From Sycon ciliatum (lineage: Eukaryota > Porifera > Calcarea > Leucosolenida > Sycettidae), in contig NC_088643.1 of assembly GCF_964019385.1 (NCBI RefSeq), positions 72,448,874-72,512,873 of the forward strand: a DNA stretch of 64,000 bases, in the 5' to 3' direction. A program made the position numbers and the translations under genes. Shown piece by piece: positions 54,101 to 64,000 of the stretch (its first letter is position 1; every line of letters starts with the position of its first letter). The notes below the pieces were generated by a model. The model searched no databases, was not told the origin of the DNA, and saw only the letters and a list, made by a program, of their open reading frames with translations.

Positions 54101-56159
54101 TACGCACCAAGACTTAGTGTACTCTTGAAAGCAACTTGACAGTGTATTTTATGAACTCTGATCTGGGATGATATTATGTGGTCCGACTAAAATTTTAAGT
54201 GCACACTGAGAACCCCAACTTGTGTGGATCAAGTCACAAACAACATTCTTCCTTCTGCATACACATACACTTGGACAAAACATACCCGGGATATAGTGTA
54301 CTACCCTTCCCTCTCCCGCGGGGATCCTATAATCTGTGTTTGTATTTATTCAACATTTCCTGGCTCGTCAAATGACTGCCAATAACAAATGAATGTGAAA
54401 TGAATATGCTGAAGCTTCACAGTATGCGCGTACTGCAATGTGTCAAGGGCTTCTCGACTCAGGAGTGCAGGAAGTGCACCCATGGCCGGTTTCACAGGCC
54501 AGCATAGTACTGTAAGACATGTATATATAACGGAAGCAAATCTAACGTTTTAACGGATGACATTTCTTCGTTATAATAGATCCGTTGAGGCCGTACTGCT
54601 TCATATATGCTGTGTGTGTATATGGCAGAATACTGCAAGATTGTTAACATATCTTCTCGTTAACCTATGAATTTTGGACAATCGTTAAATTTGCGACTCG
54701 TTATAATAACATGTCTTACAGTAATGCACATGGGTTTCTCATACATACACCCAGCACAGCCAATCCTTTCACAAGCAGAACCATACAAGCACACCTCCTC
54801 ACCGGCCGTGAACTCTGTTCCTGCAAGCTCTGCCGTGGACAGAAAGTTGTCCAAGCTACTCTGTTCAGTGACTGATGTCAGGTTCAGTCTTGCCCAGTCA
54901 GGGGTATCGTCTATTTCACTGGTGTGCAGCTATAGAGGGGCACAGAGGACACATAAAGTACTTGAAAAATGATACAGCTGCTTTCATGCAGTAGGATTGC
55001 AATCATGAACTGCGCATACACACACACACATCGTCAAATAACCCACACATAAAACTTGGAAGCAACTCACAGCATCGTTAATCCGGACAGTCCTGATCCT
55101 CTCCCCCCCCCCCCCCCCATCAGGACCGGCTAAAGTAGTTTTTGATTGCTCCGGCCATACCATATACTGTAAATATACAAAATTTCGGCGCTGCAAAATT
55201 TCGGCACTTCACGATTTTTGACATTTCGGTGGCGATTTATTTTCGGCGTGGGGTAGAGGGCATGGTATAGTGCGACAGATGCTGTGAAAAATTTCATCGG
55301 CGTTTTAATTTAGGCGTTTTGGGTCGGTGCCGAATATAGCCGAAATTAAATAGCTGCCGAAAATTTGTATATTTACAGTAGTCTCTCATACTGTGTGTAC
55401 GATATGGCGGGTACGCATGACCTCCTCAGCAGTAAACACGCGTTGGTGGCCCAAAAGGTGGTCGGGCCCTGGCCTGACCGGTTCCGCTGGGCTGATGATT
55501 CCGCTTCCGCTGATGGGTTCCGTTGGAAGCGGCTTGTAGCAGATTCGTGGCACACACTTGCAGTGCAATGGTTGTAATGAATGTTCAGTTCCCCAGTTCC
55601 CTCCTCTATCAAGTTACAGTTGGACCTTGGTCTGCACCTCACACAAACGTGCGGTGTGGCGTCCCTACTTGTTTTTCAGGTGCAGCAGTGGTGAGACAAT
55701 TAGATGACTGCACACCTATGTCCAAATCAAGATTTACATCCACATGCACAGCCTAGATGATACAATACACTTCCAAGTTCGGTAGGCACTCTTTCAGCTT
55801 TGCGCCGCTAGAAACGTGTTTTCTATACTCTCCCCGTATGCCAGAAAGAAAACCAAAGAGCAATGCTGGTATGATTTGCTTCGAGACAACTGGATCATTG
55901 TTCAACTGTATGTGATCTGGACAGAGTATTCTCGTTTAGGCAAGCAACGAGTGTTATTCCTAAGTTGGCGCTGGAATTTCTATGTGATGGGTACTAACGA
56001 AGCACATTTCAGTCATAATCAATATTCTTTGCATAGCTCTTCTTTATATCAACTCCTTACCCAGCTATCTCCTCCACGAGCTCCCTTTGTGTCTCGTTTA
56101 CGATCCTTCACAATGCTGCGGCCAAGTCCACCGGCCTTTTTGTTCTGCCCACGGCCCAT
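44819..56159 (-). CDS. LSG1: Large subunit GTPase 1 (60S export factor)
   Basis: A cytoplasmic GTPase that removes NMD3 from exported 60S subunits. Fifteen coding exons (high to low): 56061-56159, 54803-54929, 53511-53631, 53020-53106, 52547-52777, 51805-52009, 51206-51458, 50663-50719, 49685-49812, 48446-48600, 47649-47803, 46580-46659, 46132-46290, 45272-45322 and 44819-45091. They total about 726 residues (human about 658). The G motifs are circularly permuted as in this family: NKSD (212-215, G4), SAL (240-242, G5), then GYPNVGKSS (404-412, G1), TPGRTKHF (G2) and DCPG (448-451, G3). The start MGRGQNKKAGGLGRS and the tail GGKPWKKHHNRGKKEKTRRL match LSG1. Exons 6-7 form an acidic, Ser-rich insert between G5 and G1 with a run of seven Ala. 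The exon 10/11 junction (GTGCTC donor, gttgag acceptor) is in phase but poorly conserved and uncertain. Confidence 0.95.
45783..45954. repeat. MITE-like inverted repeat in LSG1 intron 13
   Basis: Words such as 'ggaccactcgg', 'gaccacctgtcccagaagac' and the inverted 'gcggtcgtcttagacaggtt' suggest a short TA/pogo-type element. The borders are approximate. Confidence 0.5.
46847..47043. repeat. Dispersed repeat of about 200 bp, copy 2
   Basis: Same orientation as copy 1 (43773-43994), about 85-90% alike by eye. Here a CA array follows directly (47046-47138), whereas copy 1 has it in front. LSG1 intron 11. Confidence 0.85.
47046..47138. repeat. (CA)n microsatellite in LSG1 intron 11
   Basis: Nearly pure CA over about 90 bp. 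Confidence 0.97.
47803..48000. repeat. Four 49-bp tandem units at LSG1 exon 11
   Basis: Units of 'actcaacacagccaggcaag' plus 'tcccgcagtcaaggtaagg' plus 'tatacatgac'. On the minus strand each unit ends with ctgtgttgag, the same sequence that precedes the predicted exon 11 acceptor. Confidence 0.92.
48067..48200. repeat. CA and CCA microsatellite in LSG1 intron 10
   Basis: Alternating (CA)n and (CCA)n blocks. Confidence 0.95.
48412..48433. repeat. (CAG)7 next to the LSG1 exon 10 donor
   Basis: On the minus strand, CTG units start 12 nt after the predicted exon 10 end. They stay in frame, so use of a later donor would add a Leu run. Confidence 0.85.
48740..49684. other. LSG1 intron 9, A/T-rich with ATTCG words
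   Basis: Repeated 'cgaataat' and 'attattcg' near 48795-48850 and 49480-49565 face each other. They may be the ends of a degraded inverted-repeat element spanning about 48790-49570. No gene seen. Confidence 0.4.
49917..50079. mobile_element. TA-flanked MITE family D, copy 2
   Basis: CTGTTGTGGACATGGAAATCC at the left and GGATTTCCATGTCCAGGACAG at the right, with TA on both sides. Located in LSG1 intron 8. Confidence 0.85.
49995..50354. repeat. 179-bp tandem duplication in LSG1 intron 8
   Basis: Two adjacent copies with period 179, starting cgtgttgatcg, that differ at a T/C in gatcg(c/t)attcg. The duplicated unit takes in the right half of the family D MITE. Confidence 0.92.
52330..52465. mobile_element. 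Inverted-repeat element in LSG1 intron 5
   Basis: Left end GGCCAATTCATACTTCATGT and right end GAAATGAAGTATGAGTCGGCC are inverted, and both continue into 'cgcgtacggga/ tcccatacgcg'. Internal 'gacttcccgtacg' words add more symmetry. Confidence 0.82.
53350..53492. mobile_element. TA-flanked MITE family H in LSG1 intron 3
   Basis: CAGTGCCGGCAACTGAAACC at the left and its inverse ending TTGCCAGCACTG at the right. About 39 bp of terminal symmetry and TA on both sides. It ends 19 bp before exon 3. Confidence 0.88.
53732..53916. mobile_element. MITE family A, copy 4
   Basis: TA-flanked, CAGT...GCTCAATGAAATCCAATC at the left and GATTTCACTGAGCAC...ACTG at the right, with a C run of 22 inside. LSG1 intron 2. 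Confidence 0.85.
54510..54721. mobile_element. TA-flanked MITE family G in LSG1 intron 2
   Basis: CTGTAAGACATGT at the left and ACATGTCTTACAG at the right, perfect, with TA on both sides (54508-54509, 54722-54723). The interior repeats 'cgttataata'. It ends 81 bp before exon 2. Confidence 0.85.
55167..55378. mobile_element. TA-flanked MITE family F in LSG1 intron 1
   Basis: CTGTAAATATACAAAATTTC at the left. The right end GAAAATTTGTATATTTACAG is its inverse apart from a slight length difference. TA on both sides. The interior has several 'ttcggcg' words. Confidence 0.9.
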
Positions 56160-56795
56160 ACTTATTTTATTTTCAAAGAGACAGCTACCAAGAACCAAAT
56201 TCAGCACAGGCGTCTTCTATGCTCCCCTTCCATCAAGCAAAATACTTCCTCCAAAACATTCACTCACTGACTCTGCGTCTAAAATCTGATGCCAGTAATC
56301 ATGGTAATTATCCAGCCAGATATCTGGTCGTTTCTTTCGTTTTCGCTGGTGCCACTTTCAGGCAGGCATTTTGATTCACCTTGGCAACTAACCGTCGATG
56401 ACGACATGGCATGCAATCATGATGAGTCATACAGTTATTTACGTGCACACGTGATCTGGTGATTATTTATTATGCTGATTGTACCGAAGTACGAGTTGTA
56501 CAAGTCATGCATGTACAGTATCATGAACCGGCTGTAGGTGTAGGCTGCAAAATAGTTTGCTATCAGTTTCATGTGGTCTTCTTGGACAGGCCAGGTGGTC
56601 GTCTTATCAGAGTGGGCCACATTTACAGATTTTACCCTATCCACGATTGTAATCTTCGTTACATCGACCAAACCAATAATACAACCTGTCGAATGTCACA
56701 AATCTTATAGTCTTCTGACAATGTACATGCATGTATTTTACCAATACATGTACCACTTTCCTGTCTCCACTGAAGTGAAGTGCAACAACAGTCTA

Positions 56796-56863
56796 CAGTC
56801 GTGGCCACAGAAATCCGACCCGTAAACGGGTTAATGCGGGTCGAAATTCTTTGGCCACGACTG
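56796..56863. mobile_element. 68-bp TA-flanked hairpin MITE
   Basis: CAGTCGTGGCCACAGAAATC at the left, GAAATTCTTTGGCCACGACTG at the right, TA at both borders, and gacccg...cgggtc in the core. The ends resemble Tc1-type termini. Confidence 0.88.
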
Positions 56864-57064
56864 TACAAGACTTAGTGTCATTAGCGTATGCAGTCTACGC
56901 GAGATGGCAAAGCATGTAAAGGCAGTGCTATGATTTAATGACAAACGGGTGTCGCAAGTGCCTGCGACACGCATCCTTGATTCTTCACAATATATTTTGC
57001 CATTCTCAACAAGAAACACGACTCGAGGGCTCACACTTTTCCCTACTGAACTAGCTTCATAGGA

Positions 57065-57105
57065 TAGGAAAAGCAGGAGCTCCGGCATAGGGAGCAACAT
57101 CTATT
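57065..57105 (-). repeat. Diverged LTR-like end
   Basis: On the minus strand this reads TGTTGCTCCCTATGCCGGAG followed by ctcctgcttttcct, a diverged version of the end shared by 9113-9176 and 20965-21555. Confidence 0.6.
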
Positions 57106-57427
57106 GCCAAAGTCACTGCCTCTTTTTCGTACAGATAACTAACCTACTACTGCAAATAAAATAATAGTAAGTACATTGTACAATAAGCCAATAAAAAAAC
57201 TAGGAAATGAAATGGACAGGCAGGTAGTTGGGAAGAGTCGATGTTTGCTACAAGTTAATGAAGCTACATTGCCAATGCTCAGATCGAAAGAACTGAGCTA
57301 CATGCTCGTGTAGAACTAAAGATCCAGCTACCACTTGACCACAGCTATGCCCAAACTCTGGAAAGGGACTGAGCAAGGTGGGCAAAATCCTCAGCAACCC
57401 CACTTGCCAAAGGGTAAGTGATGCAGC

Positions 57428-57712
<285 letters not shown>

Positions 57713-58138
57713 CACAGCAAGCAGGACAAGCTATCCAACTTGTGGCTGATGTGGCAAGCGCCACGGTGTACAGGTAGACTATGGCAGGGAGAATACAACA
57801 AGGACGTGTGTCCATTGGAAATGGTACCAACTTCGCAGCGGTACACCAGGTTATCTAAAGGGGCTCAAAGTGAGAGCATGGAGCAGACTCGCACACGCTA
57901 CACTCCATACCGGAGCTTCATCGGTTGCTGACAATAGGAACAGAGGTGCTCACCATGTTTGGCCAGTAGAGGTAGTCAGAGCTACGTTCTCTGAATAGCA
58001 CCTGGCATCTACAATTAGACACAGGTCTATTTTTCATCCCTCACAGCAGGAGTGGACATCGTTCACATTGCCCTCGGTTTGTGATTGAAGGGCAACTGGA
58101 TGTAATGGTCGCAGCACAGACCTGAAGCATATCTCTGC

Positions 58139-58890
58139 TCACTCAGCCTTGGCATGTGATGAGGATGCACTGGTGTCTGTGTCCTGCCCGGCCGAGGCAT
58201 GACCGCTATCGTCAGCCCCGATGTCCGCATTCGTGACCGGCTCAGCTGGTGTGACGGTGGCCATCTCCAAAATAAACCTACAGAACACACACACACACAG
58301 AGCTGAGCAAATACTACATGTACAAGGATTACAGGATGCATGCATGGTTGGCCATGCTCTCAGTCTACAAGCATAATGATATCGGATAGTGCATGAGCAG
58401 TTTTCAGGACCGCATGCACATTACTGGATTTCCGTGTATTCTACAGGACGTTGACCTTACAGGGGGAGCCCAAAGTATTAGGAACACCATATATTTTCTA
58501 AAGACACATAACAAAATGTATGCAAGACTGTACAAAGCTGTACAAGTCATGCAACACATGCAGTGGATGTAATTCTCAGTACATGTACATGTACATTATC
58601 AAAAGGTATTTCGAAGATTTACTAGATTGTGTTCAAAAACTCTTCGCTGCCTGTATTAGAAGTTAGAGCCCTCGCTCAATGATTGAATGTAGCTCCGCAC
58701 ATACGTACCAGTTAATGGCTATCCACAGCAGGGTTGTCAGAATGGAAATGAAAATGACATGGATGTTCAAATCCACGAAAACAGCAATGAGCACCAGCAC
58801 CGACAGCAAAACGAAGAATGCAAAATTGGTCGCGATAAGAAGAGACTGATTCACCCCTGGTTCAAATATAGAATTCACTAGTCCCTCCAT
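58139..58890 (-). CDS. PKR1: Pkr1-family ER membrane protein
   Basis: In yeast, Pkr1 is a small ER protein that helps assemble the V-ATPase V0 sector. Two coding exons, 58709-58890 and 58139-58277 (donor GTACGT, acceptor ctgtag, phase 2), give 106 residues. The start MEGLVNSIFEPGVNQSLLIA matches the family signature (S-FEPG, then L-IAT). Two hydrophobic helices follow (about 24-41 and 45-62, with NIHV between), then WF and a hydrophilic acidic/Ser tail ending SHAKAE. Yeast Pkr1 has the same plan with a longer tail. The family is best known from fungi. The gene is head to head with RTF2, 393 bp apart. Whether it has the same role in animals is inference. Confidence 0.85.
58440..58500. repeat. 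Single Tc1/mariner-like end
   Basis: 'acagggggagcccaaagtat' plus 'taggaacacc' looks like one terminus of a mariner-type element. No partner end was found nearby. Confidence 0.35.
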
Positions 58891-59283
58891 CTGGAAGCAA
58901 ACTTGAGAAAGCGGTCCTACAGTGCAATGTAGCTCGGTGGCCTGGATCAGGCATGGATCATGGAGTCACTTCAAAGTAAAGTAAAATTAGTTTGAAAGAA
59001 GAATAAAAAAATGGGAAAAGATCTTCAGACTTCTTGCATTACGTCATTTCCCTCAAGCAAAAATCGAATGATCTCGTGGTGACATGAATGCCAGAATGGA
59101 ATGACTATATCGACTGTGTCATGTCGATCCAGAAAAAGTGTTGTTGTTGAAAAAGTGTTGTTGTTTGGAAGTGCTCTACACATACAAACCAGACGCTGAT
59201 GTTCATTGTTTTTTAGTGTAGAAACGCACATTTCAAGTTGGAGTGGTGCGAGGCAGAGCTCCGTGACTTGTCTCGCCGTCAAG
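58891..59283. promoter_or_regulatory. Shared 5' region of the divergent Pkr1-family and RTF2 genes
   Basis: The two start codons face away from each other across 393 bp, so both 5' UTRs and promoters must lie here or overlap. No TATA box is evident. This is inferred from layout only. Confidence 0.45.
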
Positions 59284-60228
59284 ATGGGATGTGATGGTGG
59301 TTCGATACCGCTTCGAGCGGACATGATTCGTGTGAAGAAGAAGAAAGCTTTGCTAGAACGAGACGTGGAATTGGATATCAAATGGAAGAAATGTGCTCTG
59401 ACCGGTGAACCTCTTCGCGAACCTGTTGTGTCCTGCGAGCTCGGAAACCTGTACAATAAGGAGGCCGTGTTGGAGATGCTGATAAGTAAGTCTAAGCCTG
59501 AAGTGGCTTCTCACGTTCGTAGCCTGAAGGACGTTGTTGTGCTTCAGCTCACCAGTAAGGGATCATCCAGTGACAAGCCAACTGATGGAGCCAAGGCAGA
59601 GACCTACGTGGACATGTACGATGCTCAGTTTGTGTGCCCGATCGTGGGAATCGAGATGAGCGGTCGTCATAAGTTTATGTACATTGCAACATGCGGCTGT
59701 GTGATGTCGGAGCGAGCTCTGAAAGAGGTTGGTGGATCCCGCTGTCAAAAGTGCAATGCAGAGCACACGCCTGATGCTGTGCGCACCCTGAATCCAGATA
59801 AGGAGGAACAACATGCAATTCGTGCCCAGATAGAGGAACGTCGGCAGGCTGAGAAAGAAGCCAAGCTAGCAAAGAAAGCATCAAAGCGCAAAGCCGAGGC
59901 TGCGTTGGGAGAAGATGATGATGCTTGCACAGGAAAGTCTACCACTGAGGGAAGTGCTGCGAAGAAGGCCAGAGTGGCCAAGAGCAGTGATTCGGCCAAG
60001 CCGACGCGAGAGGCGAATGTAGTTCTAACTGGCGCTACTCGCAATGCGCTTAATGTAGCTGAGGCAGCCATGACAGGACTTGTGACTGCCAAGCAGTACA
60101 AGACCGTTGCTGAAGACCCGTCCGCAAGCCGAGTCTACAAGTCACTCTTCACCTCGTCGCGGAAAGAACCGTCTGATCCAACAAAGCCGAAAGGCAACTG
60201 GGTTGTGCAGCCTGCCTATCACTTGTGA
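59284..60228 (+). CDS. RTF2: Replication termination factor 2 homologue
   Basis: RTF2 acts at stalled replication forks in the nucleus and its removal by the proteasome allows restart. The 314-residue protein is complete in one exon. The start was set at 59284 because the family begins MGCDGG; an in-frame upstream ATG at 59206 would add 26 unlike residues. The first Cys pair lies in a U-box-like fold (CALTGEPLREPVVSCELG, C37 and C51). The second zinc-binding block is CPIVGIEMSGRHKF (C118), CGC (137-139) and CQKC (154-157). A Lys-rich, low-complexity linker follows, then the conserved end YKSLFTSS and NWVVQPAYHL. The human gene has introns, so the single exon is notable. Confidence 0.95.
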   Translation: MGCDGGSIPLRADMIRVKKKKALLERDVELDIKWKKCALTGEPLREPVVSCELGNLYNKEAVLEMLISKSKPEVASHVRSLKDVVVLQLTSKGSSSDKPTDGAKAETYVDMYDAQFVCPIVGIEMSGRHKFMYIATCGCVMSERALKEVGGSRCQKCNAEHTPDAVRTLNPDKEEQHAIRAQIEERRQAEKEAKLAKKASKRKAEAALGEDDDACTGKSTTEGSAAKKARVAKSSDSAKPTREANVVLTGATRNALNVAEAAMTGLVTAKQYKTVAEDPSASRVYKSLFTSSRKEPSDPTKPKGNWVVQPAYHL

Positions 60229-60314
60229 GCTGTGTGGTGGACTGCAGCATTTCCACGTGAAAACTTGTGTAAATAGCACGATTGAAAAGTTGTATATATT
60301 CTGTAAGTAACTTT

Positions 60315-60362
<48 letters not shown>

Positions 60363-61212
60363 GCGCGCGCGCTCGTGTGTGTGCGTGTCGTCATAGCTGG
60401 ACTTGATGACTTTATGATTGTCATTCTGTGTATTGCTGAACTGCATGTGATCCATTCCTGCGAGCATTGAACTGCAAAGCCAGTGTCTTGTTCCTCTCCA
60501 TGTTCGTTGGCGAATGTTCACCACTGCACTGTCAGATACTGTACATATCATTAGTATTGAAGTTTATTCTGAATTTTGCATATTGACGATTGCCAATTTG
60601 TGTTGACCAAGCCATTCTTGTTGTCTTCCACTGCTGTTATTTGGGAACTAGATCTGTTAGTCGATGTACCCACTTGAATTTTCACTCTAGTTCAGGTTGG
60701 CGACGGACTCGGTTCAGGGACCTTGTATCGTATCGCCTCCTAACCTCATCTAGTCTATCAAATGGCACAGCAGCACCCTGGTTTTGATGCAAGTTCTTTG
60801 TTTATATTAGTAAGCTGCAAATAGCTGCAAACACAGCAAAAAAGAAGAAAACTAGAATGAAATATTTATCAGCTGCCAAAGAAAGCTGCCTTCGCAGACA
60901 AAAAGACGGATGAGTGGAATAAAAGGTGTGTTCTACTATTAAAAATTAGTTCAAAGCTGGCGAGAAAGGACAGTTTCAGGGAAGGGACAAGGTGTTCAAA
61001 AATGTGCAAATCTGCACATGTACTGCAAGCGGGCAAAAGCATAGGGAGTCAAGAGTCAGTTGTGGGCTTGGGTATCTACTTACCTCCTCATGCAGCAAAT
61101 AGGAGTAGGGCATGCTAGATGGGGCTAGAAGAATAGCATTAACCATTTACCACATAGTAGTAGTAGGGTAATGGTTAAAAAGAAGCATGGGGAAATGTAC
61201 TACGTCTTGTTT
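60229..61212. other. Convergent intergenic region RTF2 / VWA gene
   Basis: 3' flanks of two convergent genes. It holds a GT tract (60320-60378). No gene recognised. Confidence 0.5.
60320..60378. repeat. (GT)n microsatellite in RTF2 3' flank
   Basis: GT run followed by GC-rich variants, 92 bp after the RTF2 stop. Confidence 0.96.
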
Positions 61213-63658
61213 TCAGCCACGGAACACGTTGACTGCTCTCTTCTTGCACTCGCCATCACCGGCAGCCATGTCACATCGCAGAACACGATCAGTGTCCGCT
61301 GTGACACACTGGCACGAGCAGCACTTGTGAACTTTCTGCTCCACCATGGCGACGGTGCGGTTGACGAAGGCCTCCACGTACGATTGATCCAGCTGGTCCA
61401 CGCGCATGAGGGCCTTCAAATCCCACGCCGCGCCACCGAGTTCCAGCGCTACCGAAGTGTAGTCGCGGCGAGTTTTGCGATAGTGGAACTGCAGGTATCT
61501 CTTGATGTATTCTGGAGTGGACGTGGTGTATCCGCCGGAGTTGTCTGCCGTGTAGAGCTTGCCGGTCGCGTCGACACCGAAACCGCCCTGACCCTGGTGC
61601 CAGAAGGTGTTGTCGACGATGGCCTCCAGCTGGGCTCCGCTCTTGCGGATCATTCTCTTGACGGAGCTGCGTGAGATCCGCGCACCGCCGCGTTGGTGAA
61701 CGTCTCGGTCCTCGTCGGAGATGAAGAGGATGATCGGTGCAATGTGTGCCTCCCTCAGTCGCAGCAGCTGTCTCTTGGACTGCGGGTCAGTGATGTTGTT
61801 CAAAGCGAACTGGATTGCGTAATAACCGTCTTCGTGTGAGCCATCATTTTGAAGATTGCTGCACGCATGGCCAAAGCCGCTAATGTCGTACACTCGTTGA
61901 TTGGCGGTGTTGACGAGAACATGCGGTGCTGGAACTGGCCGGTTTGTCCGCCGGTAGAAGTTGCCAAAGCCGACCAGACTGTACTGGTTGGGAATGCCAG
62001 GGTAGAGACCAAAGCCGTGCTCCTTCAACGACTCGTCCAGCCTTTCCACGAGCGTGTGGAGTCTCTCCTTGCGTGCTGCCTGCATGCTTGCCGACTCATC
62101 GCACACAATGATGATGTCGGCAGCTGTTTGCCCACAGTTAGGTGACCCAGCTCTGGTTGTCAACGTCTGGTATTGGCGGAGAAAGTCCGCCGGTAGTGGT
62201 GCACCACACTTCACTGCACATCCAAAACAAGACGGAGAAGTGCAGTTGCAGACACAGTGAGAACAGAACAGAGCCATGCATTAGACCAGAGCCATGCATC
62301 AGAACGAAGGGCATTCGGACGCAAGGCATGATTGCAACACTGCAGTGTGACGGGGCATATTGAGCTGTATTGAACTGGGCAGTGCTCCCCCCCCCCCCCC
62401 CCCCATCATCCCCTGTCAGTCCTATTGTGCCGGCGAGGCAAAGAGTGCTCACACCGAGTACCGGCGAGTGCTAAGCCTTGACTGACCTTCGCATGTTGGT
62501 GGCTTGGGTGACCATTGCCCGTTCATCTGGCACACCAGCTCCCGCATTCCCTGCATGCTGTAACCATGATCACATGTATATCTCACCTGCATGCACAGAA
62601 CACAACAATCGGGTAGCACAACAGTGAGTGACCCAAAGCTCAAAGAAAATAATGTTGTGTTATCATAAGTGTGCCTGGGCAAAAGTGTGGAATTTCTCCC
62701 CTCACCATCGGTCCATGGAACAAAGTCCACAGGATTTGTGTGCAGAAGAAAATCTAAAAAGCAATGATTGCACTCAAATGTGTGCAATTGGCTCCGGGAA
62801 CTATGTCCCGTGACATGCAGACCAAGGAAATACAGTCTCGAGTCCGTAGAGCCTCTTGCCCCGCAAATACAGCGACACTGGATTTGCACCAGTTCGTACT
62901 CGCAGGCATGTAGGCACAGCAGTCTCTCACCTTGTCTTGGTACAGCGTGGTTGTGTAGCGCCGATAGCCATTCCCAATGGAAGGAGGTGTGCCGCATTGA
63001 ACTGTGGAAAGGAAATGAGGAGCATAGAGTACTCGTACAGAGCATGCATGATTGGAACGAGTTTGAGACTATGTAACATGCGCACAGCACCACCACCGCA
63101 CACCAGGCAGTAGCCCATGCTGCCTGATTTGATCGACAATTACAGTCCGACCTCGCTTATCCGGTCCTCTTTTATCCAGATCCCTCACCATCCGGAAGAA
63201 AATCTTTGGTTACCGATTTACAGCATATGCCGTACATACATGCATAGAGCATGCGTGTTCGATTATCCGGTTCCCTCGCCTATCCGGATATTTCTTGTGG
63301 AAACCAGATGTGTGCGGTTAAGCGAGGTCTGACTGTAATACTGCTCACCGGCGAGCCAGAAAGCAACAGCAGTGCATACTGTGGTGATGATCCAAGCCCC
63401 AGCAATCAATCATGCAGTGCTGCTCAATGAAATCCAGTCCAGTCACTTAAGTACACGCCGGGCGTTGCACCAACCTAGGACTGCTATTGGTGTGAACACT
63501 GGGCTGCAGTGTACCTCAATGAGAACAACTCCGTCGCAGCTTACCTGTTTCACATAGTGGACCAGTGAATCCAGTCGTGCAGTTACAACTGACACCATTG
63601 ACTCGATCTGTGCACGTCGCACCGTTGCGGCATGGGCTTGAGAGACAATCGTCAGGAT
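61213..63658 (-). CDS. Secreted EGF-sushi-VWA protein, C-terminal part
   Basis: The 3' end of a larger gene that runs off the right edge. Exons on the minus strand: 63545-63658 (EGF-like: [14 protein letters not shown], then [13 protein letters not shown]), 62931-63001 and 62487-62586 (together one sushi/CCP domain: [11 protein letters not shown], then [13 protein letters not shown], then [11 protein letters not shown]), and 61213-62213 (VWA). All junctions are GT-AG and in phase (1-1, 0, 1). The VWA part has [13 protein letters not shown] with a DxSxS metal-binding site, a long Rossmann-type core with [11 protein letters not shown], and ends in a Cys cluster (KCCSCQC...CKK). No transmembrane helix is visible, so the end is probably extracellular and soluble. 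The N-terminus, signal peptide and number of repeats are unknown. The exact role is unknown; adhesion or matrix functions are common for this architecture. Confidence 0.85.
62384..62403. repeat. C run in the intron before the VWA exon
   Basis: A homopolymer of about 17-18 Cs. Similar runs are at 11605, 14225, 23960, 43802, 51587, 53800 and 55104. Confidence 0.9.
63143..63335. mobile_element. MITE family B, copy 3
   Basis: CAGTCCGACCTCGCTTATCC at the left and GCGGTTAAGCGAGGTCTGACTG at the right, with TA on both sides (63141-63142, 63336-63337). It has the same orientation as copy 1 and lies in an intron of the EGF-sushi-VWA gene. Confidence 0.88.
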
Positions 63659-64000
63659 CTGAGAAATGTAGATGTGAAGACACACCAGACGGAACATGGG
63701 GAGTTGTGAGGGTTGCTCACACCCGTCAGTGTATGCCAGCATACATAGTATACTTCGTTCGATATCTACAATGTAGTATACCTACTGTGCTGCGTTATCA
63801 GGTTGCTTTTGTTGAGGGGTTTTCCGCTTCGGAATCCCCCTGTTGAAGTGCGCTCAGAAGCGAGTGCGAGCAGTCAACAGAAGCGGCAAGTGACAGTGCC
63901 GGGTGCGCTGAATGCCCTTGAGCGAGGTGTGAATCTCACGGGTGATTTGTCTGCACGAAAGCGTTCTATTCCCAACACCTGTCAATAATATGAGTAATAG
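63659..64000. other. Right edge, no exon recognised
   Basis: This should be intron of the EGF-sushi-VWA gene. A plus-strand open stretch (63803-63988) has no motif I recognise and would run against that gene. Confidence 0.35.

Noticed and set aside
59206-59283. Upstream in-frame start for RTF2
   Set aside because: The family begins MGCDGG, which is at 59284. The extra 26 residues are not family-like.
63803-63988. Plus-strand frame at the right edge
   Set aside because: It opposes the EGF-sushi-VWA gene, has no recognisable domain and lacks clear splice borders.

Overview
The window is nuclear DNA from an animal. The evidence is spliced genes with GT-AG introns, secreted or membrane proteins built from FN3, EGF, sushi and VWA domains, a ciliary gene (DPCD), a tRNA-Phe gene with internal promoter boxes, LTR, BEL/Pao and LINE retroelements, and many TA-flanked MITEs and CA, GA, G and C tracts. 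Intron-rich housekeeping genes set among short inverted-repeat elements, plus decay variants that look like CpG deamination, suit a marine invertebrate, perhaps a sponge. That placement is inference. Nothing here is prokaryotic.

Layout. 1-5298: a nearly complete, very young LTR retrotransposon on the minus strand (LTRs identical over the 446 bp visible, tRNA-Phe primer site). 5802-6440: a broken LINE tail. 7763-7835: tRNA-Phe(GAA). 8189-10510: ANAPC13 (+, 4 coding exons) with a BEL/Pao relic in intron 2. 10880-11361: one MITE nested in another. 12983-14974: TM2D2 (+, 4 exons). 16884-18092: intronless CTBS (+). 18093-26100: no recognised gene; microsatellites, a 590-bp palindrome and a MITE holding a 17-bp satellite. 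26107-33294: a ten-exon type I membrane receptor (+) with four FN3-like domains and a first domain resembling class II cytokine receptors. 36631-43117: DPCD (+, 5 exons). 44819-56159: LSG1 (-, 15 exons). 58139-58890: a Pkr1-family protein (-, 2 exons), divergent from intronless RTF2 (59284-60228, +). 61213-63658: the 3' part of an EGF-sushi-VWA gene (-) that leaves the window on the right.

The genes do not form one pathway. They cover cell-cycle ubiquitination (ANAPC13), ribosome export (LSG1), replication-fork control (RTF2), lysosomal glycan breakdown (CTBS), V-ATPase assembly (Pkr1 family), cilium assembly (DPCD), a TM2-domain membrane protein and two extracellular-domain genes. All exon models were assembled by eye from splice sites, reading phase and remembered family sequence; no alignment or database search was run. 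The items most worth following are the receptor-like gene, the tRNA-Phe-primed young retrotransposon, the satellite-bearing MITE and the nested MITEs.
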